Source of the DNA: Bacillota bacterium
GTDB taxonomy: Bacteria; Bacillota; Sulfobacillia; Sulfobacillales; Sulfobacillaceae
DNA: 64,000 bases
Assembly (NCBI GenBank): GCA_021820965.1
Contig: JAKACZ010000003.1
Coordinates: 41,297 to 105,296, forward strand
Direction of reading: 5' to 3'
The position numbers and the translations under genes were made by a program. Below are positions 16,495 through 25,352 of the stretch, one piece after another. Under the pieces are notes generated by a model. That model was not told the DNA's origin. It saw only the letters and a list, made by a program, of their open reading frames with translations, and did no database searches. Each line of letters opens with the position of its first letter. Positions within the stretch are counted from its first letter, which is position 1.

Positions 16495-17450
16495 TCGCCT
16501 GACTCCTGCTCGCGGTCTGCCCCAGATATTTGCTCTGCTCTTGGGCCTGCCTGGCTGAGCGTGGTGGCCAGGATATCTAGGGCGTCCTGTAGGTGTTGAC
16601 GGGCAAGATCGATCCGTGCCTGGCCCGCCTTGACCACCAGACGTTGGGTCAGGCGATGGGCCTCGGCGGATTCCCATGCGGCTCGGATCTGGGCCACCGT
16701 GTGGCGGTTGACCGGACCGAACGTGCCGACCCACGCTCGTAGCGCGGATTGCACGCGCGCATCCGCCGGAGAAAAGTCCATCGTCTGTCGCAGAGCGGTT
16801 AAGGACTCGCGTTGCTGCGCCTGCCATTCGCTCCACGTGGCAGCAATCGTCTCGACGCCCCAGTCGTTCGGCGCGCCGGGCAGCCCCTCCGGGAGGGATT
16901 GCCCAGTTTTGAGGGCATGCAGCACGAGGCTTTTCAGCCCGTCCGGTTCCCCTTCATAGAGAGCGCGGCCAACAGGCACCAATGCGTCGAGATCTGCGGA
17001 TGACCAAGTCGTGCCGGCGCGCTGACGCAACCAGTCCTTGAACCAGGCTTGGCGCTGGTGCTGAGTGCTTTGCATGGATTGGCCCAGATCTTGCAACACG
17101 TCGGACGCCAGGCTGTCCTTCTGCGCAAGCATCTGCTTAGCGGCCTGAACGCGACTTTGCAGTCGGCGCAATCGCGCCATCTCATCCGTGATCGCGGTCG
17201 CTTGCAGGTTGAGCAACTCGTGCAAGGATAGGTGCTGGTCTAAGAGCTCCCGGATCTGCCGGATGGAGGCACCTAGCCAACGCAACCCGACAATCTGATA
17301 CAGCCGTGTCAGTTCCCTGTCTGAGTACATCCGGTAACCGGTCGGTGTCGTTTCGGCGGGCGGTAACAATCCTTGATTGCTGTAATAGCGAATGGCCTTA
17401 ATGGTGACGCCACTGCGCTCGGACAGCACGTGAATGGGATATAACTCCAT
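16491..17450 (-). CDS. MerR-family transcriptional regulator with large effector domain
   Basis: A 319-residue regulator. The ATG at 17450 follows AAAGGAG and gives the N-terminal MerR winged helix IHVLSERSGVTIKAIRYYSNQGLL (HTH and first wing), then GYRMYSDRELTRLYQI and LGASIRQIRELL, then the dimerisation helix (about 80-115). The remaining 200 residues form an alpha-helical effector domain similar in layout to TipA-like or Mta-like MerR proteins, which sense drugs. It is the first gene of the operon and most likely activates its own promoter and the exporter when a toxic compound binds. The promoter has the long spacer these regulators need. Confidence 0.9.
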   Translation of the reverse strand: MELYPIHVLSERSGVTIKAIRYYSNQGLLPPAETTPTGYRMYSDRELTRLYQIVGLRWLGASIRQIRELLDQHLSLHELLNLQATAITDEMARLRRLQSRVQAAKQMLAQKDSLASDVLQDLGQSMQSTQHQRQAWFKDWLRQRAGTTWSSADLDALVPVGRALYEGEPDGLKSLVLHALKTGQSLPEGLPGAPNDWGVETIAATWSEWQAQQRESLTALRQTMDFSPADARVQSALRAWVGTFGPVNRHTVAQIRAAWESAEAHRLTQRLVVKAGQARIDLARQHLQDALDILATTLSQAGPRAEQISGADREQESGE

Positions 17451-17530
17451 CCCTATAGCTCCTTTCCTTCCGCCAGACCGGGAGGGGAGCCCGAAAGGAT
17501 TCCCGACCCGAGACAATAGCGTCTTTATGT

Positions 17531-17562
17531 ATGATAGAAGATTCCCCTAAGGGAAAAGTCAA
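17531..17562 (-). promoter_or_regulatory. MerR-type promoter and operator with 20-bp spacer
   Basis: On the minus strand TTGACT (17562-17557) and TATCAT (17536-17531) are separated by 20 bases. The spacer carries the dyad TTCCCTTAGGGGAA (17555-17542). Spacers of 19-20 bp with a central dyad are the hallmark of MerR-regulated promoters, where the activator twists the DNA to realign the boxes. The merR start is about 80 bases downstream. Confidence 0.8.
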
Positions 17563-17639
17563 CCGTCACAGGGATGAAAATCCTAGCTGATTTCTGGGCA
17601 CCGCATATGGGGGTTGAGGGTTTTTCAGAGCAGCAGGAT

Positions 17640-17981
17640 TTAGGCACGAAAGATTTCTGCGATGGACAATGGCAAATCCGGGAAAAGCGGATTGACGACG
17701 CTATCTTCAGTCTGAAATGTGCCGATCACCTGATATCCCTCGGCGGTTAACCGGTAAACGGTGAGGGTCTCGGCATCTGGATCGATAATCCAGAACTCGG
17801 GAATCCCGAATCGCGCATAAAGGCGAGCTTTGACGTTTAAGTCCCGGTTTTGGGTGCTCGGTGATAAGACTTCGACGACTAAATCCGGTGCTCCTTGGAC
17901 ATTGGTATCTGTGACAATGTCTAATCGATCTTGCCGAATAAACAGCGATAGGGTAAAAAATGGGCGAGTGTCGCAATGCAT
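17640..17981 (-). pseudogene. Uma2-family (DUF820) nuclease-fold protein, 5'-truncated
   Basis: The 113 residues contain VQGAPDLVVEVLSPSTQNRDLNVKARLYARFGIPEFWIIDPDAETLTVYRL, of which the pieces GAPDLVVEVLSPST, D...K, and FWIIDPD are the core of the Uma2 family (PD-(D/E)XK-like fold, often numerous in thermophiles and cyanobacteria). A full protein is about 190 residues; the N-terminal half is missing and no matching sequence is readable upstream in any frame. It lies beside a dead vapBC pair in a decayed stretch, so I call it a remnant. A short functional form cannot be excluded. Confidence 0.6.
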
Positions 17982-18377
17982 CGGAAAGCAAAAACGTGCT
18001 GTCCGTTACGGGTGTGACCCGAGCTCTGAGGTAACCGCATCCAAGTTGAACAGGCCCAGATGTGGGGGACCGGCTTAGGTCTTCCAGTTTTGACCGGATG
18101 AGTCACCAGCGCCTCGTCAATACAGAGCGATCCCCAATCCGTCTATCCTCGAAACAACTTGTGCGTAATGTCGATAACCTGATCCCCGTTTGGACCCGTG
18201 AATTAGTCCGTCTCTTTCGAGGCATGCAGACAGGTACCCCCGGTTCGTTGTGCACGTTCCCACTCAGACTCGGGTTGATGGGAACAATCAAAGTGTGTCT
18301 CCTTCCAGCCCGGGCGGAGTTGGTCGCGACACCCCTGCACCGATTCCTCGCCAACGGGGCGAGAACAGCGGGTTGGG
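17982..18377. other. Unassigned stretch between the Uma2 remnant and vapC remnant
   Basis: About 400 bases in which I see no supportable gene on either strand. The open frames are short, lack ribosome-binding sites and have no family resemblance. It is probably debris from the same decay that broke the neighbours. Confidence 0.4.
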
Positions 18378-18787
18378 TCATGTCGATGTCCAATCTTCCA
18401 CGCGCAATCCGTCGACGCGCGCCAAAATTCTCGCGTACTGTTGTTGGTGACCAGCGGAACATCAAGGGATAGGGCGTGCGCTGCGATCAACGTGTTGAGG
18501 GGGCCGATGGGTCGTCCATGTTTCTCCAAGTCTGCACGTATCTCGCCATAGACTAACGTGGTGTCCATCGAAAGTCTCGCAATGTCCAGGGGCAGCAAGA
18601 ACGCTTCGAGGGCTGACTGGTTTCGCGCCTTGTGTTGACTTTTCGATACGCCAAACTGTAACTCAGCCACGGTGACCACGGAGACACCGCTCTCAGCCGT
18701 TTAAAATCCCCGCATGAGGTTTAGCAGCGTGCCTGACCGGCTTTTGATGTGATAGATACAGATGTTAGTGTCCAACATGTGCCGCAT
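18378..18787 (-). pseudogene. vapC: VapC-type PIN-domain toxin, inactivated
   Basis: Reading from ATG at 18787 gives MRHMLDTNICIYHIKSRSG, the VapC N-terminus with the first catalytic Asp, then an in-frame TAA at 18703-18701, then in the same frame SVVTVAELQFGVSKS, IRADLEKHGRPIGPLNTL and IAAHALSLDVPLVTNN, which are the other PIN motifs. After TREFWRA a one-base shift is needed to recover the normal end VDGLRVEDW and a TGA at 18380-18378. The intact gene would have cut tRNA or other RNA. The nonsense codon and the frameshift together show it is dead. Only the part after the TAA is visible as an open frame. Confidence 0.8.
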
Positions 18788-19016
18788 CAGAGCAGCTCCT
18801 CACGCTGTTGCTGCGCCGATGACTCGTTACGTTCGGACATATAGTCGTCCGAGAATAAATCCAACGCCTTGGCCAATGAAGCCCACGCATCATCCGTGGG
18901 CAACAGCACCACGGCTTTGCAACACGTTTCACAAGCACTTCCGAGCCGCCGAATCGGAATTATTTAGGCAGCCGCACCGCCTGGCTGCGGCCGGACTGGA
19001 AAATTGCCCGCTCCAC
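18787..19016 (-). pseudogene. vapB: VapB-type antitoxin, inactivated
   Basis: From GTG at 19016 the frame reads VERAIFQSGRSQAVRLPK, the AbrB-like VapB N-terminus, then TAA where a Glu codon is expected, then FRFGGSEVLVKRV, then a one-base deletion, then VVLLPTDDAW, ALDLFSDDYM and QQQREELL with a TGA that shares one base with the vapC ATG. It therefore matches VapB along its whole length but carries a stop and a frameshift. The overlap TGATG with vapC is the classic arrangement of vapBC operons. Both partners are broken, so the module is extinct. Confidence 0.78.
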
Positions 19017-19147
19017 GCTGCCACCCCCGCATAAAGGTATATATCTAGTATGTACCATATCGCTGGCGAACGTAACGCGCCCACACGCGACCAGTTCCGA
19101 ATGTACCCCCAATGTCTGAGAGGGCGATTGCCTGATGAAGCCATAGA

Positions 19148-19173
19148 AGAAAAAAGCGGCCCAAAGGGCCGGG
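19148..19173 (-). terminator. Rho-independent terminator of the dipeptide-use operon
   Basis: On the minus strand CGGCCC TTT GGGCCG is followed by CTTTTTTCTT. The perfect GC stem and T-run lie about 25 bases after the stop of the last operon gene, the M19 dipeptidase. Confidence 0.85.
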
Positions 19174-19196
19174 GGTCTATGCGGGTTCTGCCAAGA

Positions 19197-20375
19197 TTAT
19201 GGAACCCAGACCTTTTGGAGGACCCGCATGATGTTTTCACCGGCCGCCTTGGCGATGTCCGCATCGCTGTATCCGTGCACCACCAGCCAGCGAATAATGT
19301 TTGGGAACTCCGAGGGATTCTCGAGTCCGTCTACATAGGGAACCTCGGGAAAACTAGGACCGGTTTGTGCGGAATCGATGGACATCGCCTTGGCAAAGAC
19401 CTGGTGCAAACCCGCATGATCCCCATAGAGTGTATCGGGCCCGAACGCCACATGATCAATTCCCACAAGATTGGCGACGTACTCGAAATGCTCCATGTAG
19501 CTCTCTAGTAAATGGCGCGGATGGTTGGCGGTCAATGTGGTGTGCGGAGCTGCCTCGATGCCAAACACCCCACCTTTTTCTGCCAATGCTTTAATCACGC
19601 AGTCGGGCTTCATGCGGGGCGTATCCCAGAGTGCCCGTGCCCCGGCATGGGTTACGAATATGGGAGTTTCAGAGCATTCGATGGCGTCCAACGCCGTGCG
19701 ACCCCCCGTGTGCGATACATCAATCGCCATCCCCAACTGGTTCATGCGGCGCACCACTTGGCGCCCAAACTTGGTCAGACCGCCGTCGCGCGATTCCTTA
19801 AGGCCGCCTCCCAAAGCATTGCCTTCACTGTACACCAAGCCCATTAGGCGTACGCCAAATCCGTAGAGAATGTCCACGCGGTCCAATTCATTTTCAATTG
19901 GCATCGCGCCTTCCACCGACATAACAAAGCCGATCTGCCCGTGGCTTCGTGCCGCCTCAATGTCGGACACGCGGTGCACGACACGCACATACTCCTGGTG
20001 CGCGAAATCCGAAAGGCGCATGCCCAAGTCGTAAAGCACGTCGTCCCACTTCCACCCCGACTTGGAGGTAATCATGGAGGTGCCGTCCAGCATATTGTCA
20101 AAGACCACATGGAGCCGGGACGCTCGGAGTCCGTCATACGCAGTGAAGTCACGGCCTTGCCGAATAAGCTCGGGGAGCTCGAAAATGTTTTCCGGCACCA
20201 GCGTAGGATGGTCATGCAGCGAGATCATGAGATGCTCGCGCATCAAGCGTGCGACCCGCTCCTCTTGGTTCGGGGTGGTGCTCACCACCGTACTGGGCAC
20301 CCGGCCTACTTCAGGAGGGAACTTGAAGGCCTGAAAGTCTCGGCCTTCCTCTAAGTAACTGTATGATCGATACAT
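19197..20375 (-). CDS. Membrane dipeptidase-like protein, peptidase family M19 (copy 1)
   Basis: A 392-residue member of the renal-dipeptidase family, ATG at 20375 behind AAGGAGG; a longer frame upstream has no such site. Zinc-ligand regions are visible: ISLHDHPTL (HxH/HxD type), MSVEGAMPI (bridging Glu), IDVSHTGGRTALD and FVTHAGARALWDT (His), and GIDHVAFGPD (Asp). Such enzymes cut dipeptides, including ones with a D-residue at the C-terminal side. No signal peptide is present, so it acts in the cytoplasm on imported peptides. It is very similar to copy 2 at the other end of the operon, which indicates duplication. It is the last gene before the terminator. Confidence 0.9.
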   Translation of the reverse strand: MYRSYSYLEEGRDFQAFKFPPEVGRVPSTVVSTTPNQEERVARLMREHLMISLHDHPTLVPENIFELPELIRQGRDFTAYDGLRASRLHVVFDNMLDGTSMITSKSGWKWDDVLYDLGMRLSDFAHQEYVRVVHRVSDIEAARSHGQIGFVMSVEGAMPIENELDRVDILYGFGVRLMGLVYSEGNALGGGLKESRDGGLTKFGRQVVRRMNQLGMAIDVSHTGGRTALDAIECSETPIFVTHAGARALWDTPRMKPDCVIKALAEKGGVFGIEAAPHTTLTANHPRHLLESYMEHFEYVANLVGIDHVAFGPDTLYGDHAGLHQVFAKAMSIDSAQTGPSFPEVPYVDGLENPSEFPNIIRWLVVHGYSDADIAKAAGENIMRVLQKVWVP

Positions 20376-20391
20376 GGTGGCCTCCTTAGCA

Positions 20392-21708
20392 TTAATCGTA
20401 GAGTCCGGCATAATGGGGCGGCTTGGGAAACGGTCCAATAAGTTGCTCCAGACGCGCGGCAAATGCCAGAACCTCCGCATCTTGAGCCGGACGCCCTACG
20501 ATTTGAATGCCTGCCGGACGACCCTCGGAGTTAAGCCCCGAAGGCACCGAGACCGCTGGTAGCCCGAGCAGTGCAAAAGTACTGGTGTACAGCGTGGCGT
20601 CAGACAGGTCCTCCACCAGCGCCACCTCTTCCAAGGGGGCCACAGCGGGCATGGTGGGCATCAGCACGAAATCAATATCGCGCGTCAGACGCGACCATTC
20701 ACGGCGCAGCGCCTCACGAATCTGCCGGGCGCGAAGATAGTCAGCGGCGGTGATGCCGGCACCCGCCAAAAGGCGCACGCGGGTTCCCGCGCTGTACTCA
20801 CTCCAACGCTCTTTCAACAGCGTTTGGTGCACGCCATACGCTTCTACGGTGATAATCGCAATAGCGGCGGCATTGGAAAGCACCCAATCGTAATCGAAGG
20901 GGTCGCGAAACTCCACTTGGCCCTCAATCTTCCGGATGGCTTTCTGAGTCAACTCGTCCACGTCAGAAGCGGTGCGGCCGAGATCGATAACCGCCACCCG
21001 AGGGCGATCTTGGTCCACCGGCGCCCGTCCCCCCAGTCCTTCAAACAGGCTGACCAAATCGTCCGCTGTCCGGGCCAGCCATCCCAAGTGATCCAGACTC
21101 GGCGAGAGCGGGATAAGCCCTTCGGCTGAGTAATGGCCCCAGGTCGGCTTATATCCGGCAACGCCGCCAAAGGCGGCCGGGTTGCGAATCGACCCGGCGG
21201 TGTCTGTCCCGACCGCCCCGAGGCCGATTCCCGCCGCCACTGCCGCCGCGGCACCGCTGCTGGATCCGCCAATCGTCAGGCGCGGATCCCACGGGTTGTG
21301 TGCCGGTCCGATTTCGGGATGCACCAAACCAAACGCAAATTCCAATAGATTGGTCTTGCCGAATATGACCGCCCCGGCCCGGCGTAGTTTTTTGACCATA
21401 TCGGCGTCCCGCGTCTGGCGGGTTCGCGGATAAGCGAGCGACCCGGCCGAGGTGACCGTCCCTTTCACATGCATTAAGTCTTTGATGCTGACGGGCACTC
21501 CGTCCAGCTCCGACAGTGGCCGGCCCGCGCGGTAGCGAGCCAGCGAAGCATCAGCCTCTGCCAACGCTTGCTCGCGGAGCACGGCCGTGAACGCATTGAG
21601 TTCTCGGCCCAGCGCCTCGGCCGCGGCCAAATGCTTAGCCACCACCTCGACCGACGACGTCTCCTGATCAAGATATCGCTGATGTAGCGTCCTTATTGCC
21701 CCGCTCAT
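20392..21708 (-). CDS. Amidase signature family protein (GatA-like)
   Basis: A 438-residue amidase with the Ser-cisSer-Lys triad: Lys76 in PVSIKDLM, the GGSSSG loop (147-152) and Ser173 in GTDTAGSIR. It resembles the GatA branch but is shorter than bona fide GatA, and no gatB is present, so a role in Gln-tRNA formation is unlikely. It could hydrolyse amides or peptide amides delivered by the neighbouring importer. Its start overlaps a 55-residue GatC-like gene by ATGA, an association that suggests a two-subunit amidase. It is 16 bases before the M19 gene in the same operon. Confidence 0.88.
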   Translation of the reverse strand: MSGAIRTLHQRYLDQETSSVEVVAKHLAAAEALGRELNAFTAVLREQALAEADASLARYRAGRPLSELDGVPVSIKDLMHVKGTVTSAGSLAYPRTRQTRDADMVKKLRRAGAVIFGKTNLLEFAFGLVHPEIGPAHNPWDPRLTIGGSSSGAAAAVAAGIGLGAVGTDTAGSIRNPAAFGGVAGYKPTWGHYSAEGLIPLSPSLDHLGWLARTADDLVSLFEGLGGRAPVDQDRPRVAVIDLGRTASDVDELTQKAIRKIEGQVEFRDPFDYDWVLSNAAAIAIITVEAYGVHQTLLKERWSEYSAGTRVRLLAGAGITAADYLRARQIREALRREWSRLTRDIDFVLMPTMPAVAPLEEVALVEDLSDATLYTSTFALLGLPAVSVPSGLNSEGRPAGIQIVGRPAQDAEVLAFAARLEQLIGPFPKPPHYAGLYD

Positions 21709-21872
21709 AGACGCACATCCTCGCCATCAATGAGGGCACCCACTGCCGAGGCCTTTTGCAGCATGTCGGACAGACTCGCTAGGGATTCGAGCTCGGCGGT
21801 CAAAATGCGCATCTCCTCCGCAGTCAATGGCGGTACCAGTAGTTGCTCAACAATCTTGCGGCTGATATTCAC
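21705..21872 (-). CDS. GatC-like small subunit (55 aa) coupled to the amidase
   Basis: A short gene that automatic calling easily misses. GTG at 21872 is preceded by GGAGGGGGAG and the stop overlaps the amidase ATG as ATGA. The product begins MNISRKIVEQLLVPPLTAEE and continues MRILTAELESLASLSDMLQK. The pattern ISRxxVExL...LTxEE...LxxILxx is like the first two helices of GatC, the chaperone-like subunit that wraps around GatA. The C-terminal belt of GatC is missing. The tight coupling to an amidase supports the reading. The homology is my inference from a short pattern. Confidence 0.65.
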   Translation of the reverse strand: MNISRKIVEQLLVPPLTAEEMRILTAELESLASLSDMLQKASAVGALIDGEDVRL

Positions 21873-21896
21873 CCAACTCCCCCTCCATCCGAAGTC

Positions 21897-22757
21897 TTAA
21901 TCCCTGAGTGAATTGCCCAGGGCATTAAAGGAAAGCACGGTGATGAGAATCATAAGCCCCGGAAATATGGCCAGCACCGGATCAACAAAGACATAGGTTT
22001 GGGCATTTTGCAGCATGCTTCCCCAAGAGGCCAGCGGCGGCTGGATTCCCAGCCCCAGAAAGCTTAGCGCTGACTCCAGCAAAATCGACCAGGCAATGGT
22101 CAAGGTCGCCATGGAAAGCACAGAGGGCAAAAGCTGCGGAATAATGTGCCGGCGCAGCACCCAGAACTGCTTCCCGCCCAGCGCGTGGGCGGCCTCCACA
22201 AACTGCCGCTCACGGATTGACAGCACTTCGCCGTAGGCCACACGCGCCATCGCCGGCCAGTTGACGAGACCGATGACCAGAATGATGACCGGTGGACTGT
22301 TGCCGAACGACGTGACCTCAACCATGATGAGGATTAGCGCGGGAATCGCCAACGCGGCATCCACGATCCGCATCAGCACCATTTCCACCGCACCGCGGAA
22401 GTATCCGGCTAGCGCGCCGACGAGAACCCCGACGACGATGGACACCACCATGGCCATAACACCCACAATGAGTGAGACGCGGCCGCCTGCCAACAGCCGG
22501 GAAAGCACATCGCGTCCCAAATCATCGGTGCCGAGCGGATGACCCGGACCAGGCGGCAGCAACGCGTTGATCGGATGGGTGGTGATAGGCGAGACGCGAT
22601 ACACCAAGGGCCCGAAAAACACAACCAGGTAGACAAGGATCAGCACCACCACGGCCACAACCCCGCCGGGGTTGTGGCGCATCCAGCGCTTAAGTCCGCC
22701 CCGGCGCTGCGGCACGGCGACCGTTTCGATTTGCTCCAACGTTTCCGGATTAGTCAT
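21897..22757 (-). CDS. Dipeptide/oligopeptide ABC transporter permease (DppC type)
   Basis: A 286-residue permease with a cytoplasmic N-terminus, six membrane segments (first about 33-55) and the EAA loop around ERQFVEAAHALGGKQFWVLRRHIIPQLL, typical of the OppC/DppC family that forms the channel with DppB. The segment HPLGTDDLGRDVLSRLLAGGR is the family signature after the first external loop. It overlaps the DppB gene by 8 bases. No DppD/DppF ATPase genes are in the operon, so the channel must use ATPases from elsewhere. Confidence 0.93.
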   Translation of the reverse strand: MTNPETLEQIETVAVPQRRGGLKRWMRHNPGGVVAVVVLILVYLVVFFGPLVYRVSPITTHPINALLPPGPGHPLGTDDLGRDVLSRLLAGGRVSLIVGVMAMVVSIVVGVLVGALAGYFRGAVEMVLMRIVDAALAIPALILIMVEVTSFGNSPPVIILVIGLVNWPAMARVAYGEVLSIRERQFVEAAHALGGKQFWVLRRHIIPQLLPSVLSMATLTIAWSILLESALSFLGLGIQPPLASWGSMLQNAQTYVFVDPVLAIFPGLMILITVLSFNALGNSLRD

Positions 22758-23694
22758 AGCGCACCCTCGGATCTAATAGGCCGTACATGACGTCGACCAC
22801 AATATTAATCAGGATCACTCCGGAGCCAATCACCATGGTGGCCCCCATCATCAGCGGATAATCGCGCTGAGTGGTCGCTTCCACCATGAGGTGGCCGATG
22901 CCGGGCCACGCGAACACCGTTTCCACAATGGCATCTCCCCCGATGAGGACGGCAAAAACCAAGCCGACCACCGACAAGATGGGGTTGAAGGCGTTGCGAA
23001 GCGCGTGGCGGTAAATCACCCGCGCCTCCGAGGCACCTTTGCCGCGCGCCGTACGGGTGTAGTCTGACCGCATCGCTTCAATCATGCTGGACTTGGCAAT
23101 CACAAAGATGTTCGGCATGAACACGAAAGTGAGGACGCTGACGGGAAGCACCATATGCGCAATGAGCCCCCCGCCGCCGCCCCCACCCGCTGCCGACATC
23201 CCAGATGCCGGCAGAAGACGGAGCCAAGCGGAGAATACAATGATGGCCACCATCGCGAGCCAATAGTCCGGCGTGGACAACCCCAACATGGTGAGGCCTG
23301 AAGCCACTTTGTCGAATATCCGCTTGCGGCGGATGGCTGCCTGTGTTCCCAACGGTATGCCAATCAACATCGCCAGGATGAGCGCTGTGCCGGCCAACAA
23401 TGCGGTGTTGGGAAAGTACACGCCTATGACCTGCATGACGGGCTGCTGCAGCGAGTACGAGACGCCAAAGTTGCCGCGTACCGCGTTAACCAGCCACTCG
23501 CCGTACCGCACTATTACGGGCTGGTTAAGTCCGTAGAGCTTGGCCACCGCCTCTCGCGATGCCGCCGTCGCGTTCATGTTGACAATAGCTGCGGGCCCCC
23601 CCGGCGCGGCGTTAATCAAGAGAAACACAATGAGACTCATGATTAACAGCGTGATTATTCCGAGCAGAACGCGACGCGCGATGTATCGGCTCAT
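22750..23694 (-). CDS. Dipeptide/oligopeptide ABC transporter permease (DppB type)
   Basis: A 314-residue permease starting MSRYIARRVLLGIITLLIMSL, the standard OppB/DppB N-terminus, with GLNQPVIVRYGEWL, six membrane segments and the EAA loop DYTRTARGKGASEARVIYRHALRNA. A glycine run (GGGGGGG, around residue 170) in an external loop is unusual and encoded by a GC-rich stretch near 23170-23190. Its ATG overlaps the stop of the binding-protein gene. Together with the DppC-type protein it makes the import channel. Confidence 0.93.
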   Translation of the reverse strand: MSRYIARRVLLGIITLLIMSLIVFLLINAAPGGPAAIVNMNATAASREAVAKLYGLNQPVIVRYGEWLVNAVRGNFGVSYSLQQPVMQVIGVYFPNTALLAGTALILAMLIGIPLGTQAAIRRKRIFDKVASGLTMLGLSTPDYWLAMVAIIVFSAWLRLLPASGMSAAGGGGGGGLIAHMVLPVSVLTFVFMPNIFVIAKSSMIEAMRSDYTRTARGKGASEARVIYRHALRNAFNPILSVVGLVFAVLIGGDAIVETVFAWPGIGHLMVEATTQRDYPLMMGATMVIGSGVILINIVVDVMYGLLDPRVRYD

Positions 23695-25313
23695 TTCTTA
23701 AAGTGCCAGTCCTGAACGTTAACCAGTGCGATGTTGTAATTGACCGGGGGCACGTAGAGATTCGAGCTCGACACGTCCACCATCTGCGGGTAGAACAGGA
23801 ACCCTAAGGGCTCAGTCTTGCCAATCTCCACCTGGATCTCATCGGCTAGTTTCTTTTGCTGCGCCAAATTAGTGGTCTCACGCAGCGCAGTCATCAATTG
23901 ATCGAGCTTGGGTATTCCTATGCCCTGTACGTTATAGCCGCCCTTGATAGTGGTGCTCGAGAAGTACGGGTACACGTCGGGCGTCAACGGGGCAATCCAC
24001 CAGCTGGCGGTCGCCTGATAGTCCAGTTTAATGACGGAGGTCTCAATCCAACTGTTAAAGTCCATCACATGGATGTTGGCCGTGACTCCGATTTGCTTCC
24101 AGTCTTGCTGCACCAGCTCGGTCAGCGGGACCAGGTATCCGTATTGCGCCGTCGGCATGTTAATCGTAAAGGGCTTGCCGTTCCAGTACATCTTGCCGCC
24201 CGGGCCCTTCTTCATGCCGGCCGCCTCCAACAGCTGCACCGCTTTTTTCGGATTATAGCGATACTGCTTGACGTTGGGGTGGTAGAAGTACTTTTGGATA
24301 GGCCCAATCGGGCCGTTGGCCACGGTGCCGTACCCCTTCAGCAATCCCTTGATGATCGCCGGCCGGTTGATGGCGTATTCCAGCGCCTGACGCACCAGAA
24401 CATTGTTGAATGGCGCCTCGCGGCCATTGAGCGTGATGTTGTAGTAGTTCTGCTCAGGCACCGGCTGCACCGTCAAGGAAGAATCGGTCTTCAGCCGGGA
24501 AACCAGCTGCGGCGAGTCCACCTCGGCAAAGTTCAGGTCGCCGTTGAGCAGATCGCTGACCACAGTGGTGGCATCCGGGATAATCTGGAACACAATCTTC
24601 GGGATCTTTACAGCGCCCCCGAAGTAATGTGGGTTTCTAACAAGCGTAATAGACTGTCCAGGCGTCACCGACTTCACTTCGTACGGGCCTGTTCCCACCG
24701 GCGTCTTGGTGCCGAAGGCGGCGTCGTTCCACAGGTTGGTCCCCTGGCTCTGCAAAATGTGCTTAGGCAGAATCGGCGCGAAGAAAGTCAGATACGAGGG
24801 TAGTGATGACCAGGGGCTCTTCAGATGGAAGATAACCTGATACTTGCCATTGGCGGTGACGTTGGTCACGTCGCTGTAGTTCGACGCGCCATTCGCCCCC
24901 AACTTGGGATTTAGCACCACGTCGTTGAACGTGTATAGCACGTCCGCCGAGGTGAAGGGCTTGCCATCCTGCCAGGTGACACCGTGGCGCAGATTGAACA
25001 CCCACTCAAGACCGTTGTTGGCGGTGTGCCACGAGGTGGCTAAGTCAGGAGCCGGAAGGCCCTTCAAGTTACTCTTGGTCAGGCCTGAGAAGATTAACGG
25101 GTCGATGTTGTCTGAATCCACGTACGCATTGGGATTCCATAAGTTGAAGTTAGGGTTGCCGTTAATCTCCATCGTGATGCTGCTTGTTGTTGACGCGGAG
25201 GTTGCGGTTCCCGAGGCCGATGTCGTGGGATTGGTAGTGCTCCCGCAGGCCGCTAGTAGCGCCCCCAGCACTAGAGTTGCACTTGCCAGCGCAACGGTTG
25301 CCTTTCGTGTCAT
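23691..25313 (-). CDS. Peptide-binding lipoprotein of the ABC importer (SBP family 5)
   Basis: A 540-residue extracellular solute-binding protein. The signal peptide ends in the lipobox LLAACGS, so the mature protein is lipid-anchored outside. A Thr/Ser-rich linker is followed by the family 5 fold with DIDPLIFSGLTK-like and TWQDGKPFTSADVLYTFN motifs, the latter diagnostic for OppA/DppA/NikA proteins. It captures peptides and passes them to the two permeases. It overlaps the DppB-type gene by 4 bases and is preceded by the copy 2 dipeptidase gene 39 bases upstream. Confidence 0.94.
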   Translation of the reverse strand: MTRKATVALASATLVLGALLAACGSTTNPTTSASGTATSASTTSSITMEINGNPNFNLWNPNAYVDSDNIDPLIFSGLTKSNLKGLPAPDLATSWHTANNGLEWVFNLRHGVTWQDGKPFTSADVLYTFNDVVLNPKLGANGASNYSDVTNVTANGKYQVIFHLKSPWSSLPSYLTFFAPILPKHILQSQGTNLWNDAAFGTKTPVGTGPYEVKSVTPGQSITLVRNPHYFGGAVKIPKIVFQIIPDATTVVSDLLNGDLNFAEVDSPQLVSRLKTDSSLTVQPVPEQNYYNITLNGREAPFNNVLVRQALEYAINRPAIIKGLLKGYGTVANGPIGPIQKYFYHPNVKQYRYNPKKAVQLLEAAGMKKGPGGKMYWNGKPFTINMPTAQYGYLVPLTELVQQDWKQIGVTANIHVMDFNSWIETSVIKLDYQATASWWIAPLTPDVYPYFSSTTIKGGYNVQGIGIPKLDQLMTALRETTNLAQQKKLADEIQVEIGKTEPLGFLFYPQMVDVSSSNLYVPPVNYNIALVNVQDWHFKK

Positions 25314-25352
25314 CTCATAACCTCCTCACAATGATCGGCCCGGCGGGCCGAC

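Noticed and set aside
18701-18703. In-frame stop in vapC as a recoded codon
   Set aside because: It is TAA, not TGA, is not at a catalytic position, and the gene also has a frameshift while its partner is broken too.
23161-23200. Poly-glycine stretch in the DppB-type permease as a frameshift artefact
   Set aside because: The frame and the flanking family motifs are intact on both sides; it is an insertion in an external loop.
23856-24803. Long plus-strand open frame opposite the peptide-binding protein
   Set aside because: It is a shadow of the coding strand with arginine/leucine-rich composition, no ribosome-binding site and no family likeness.
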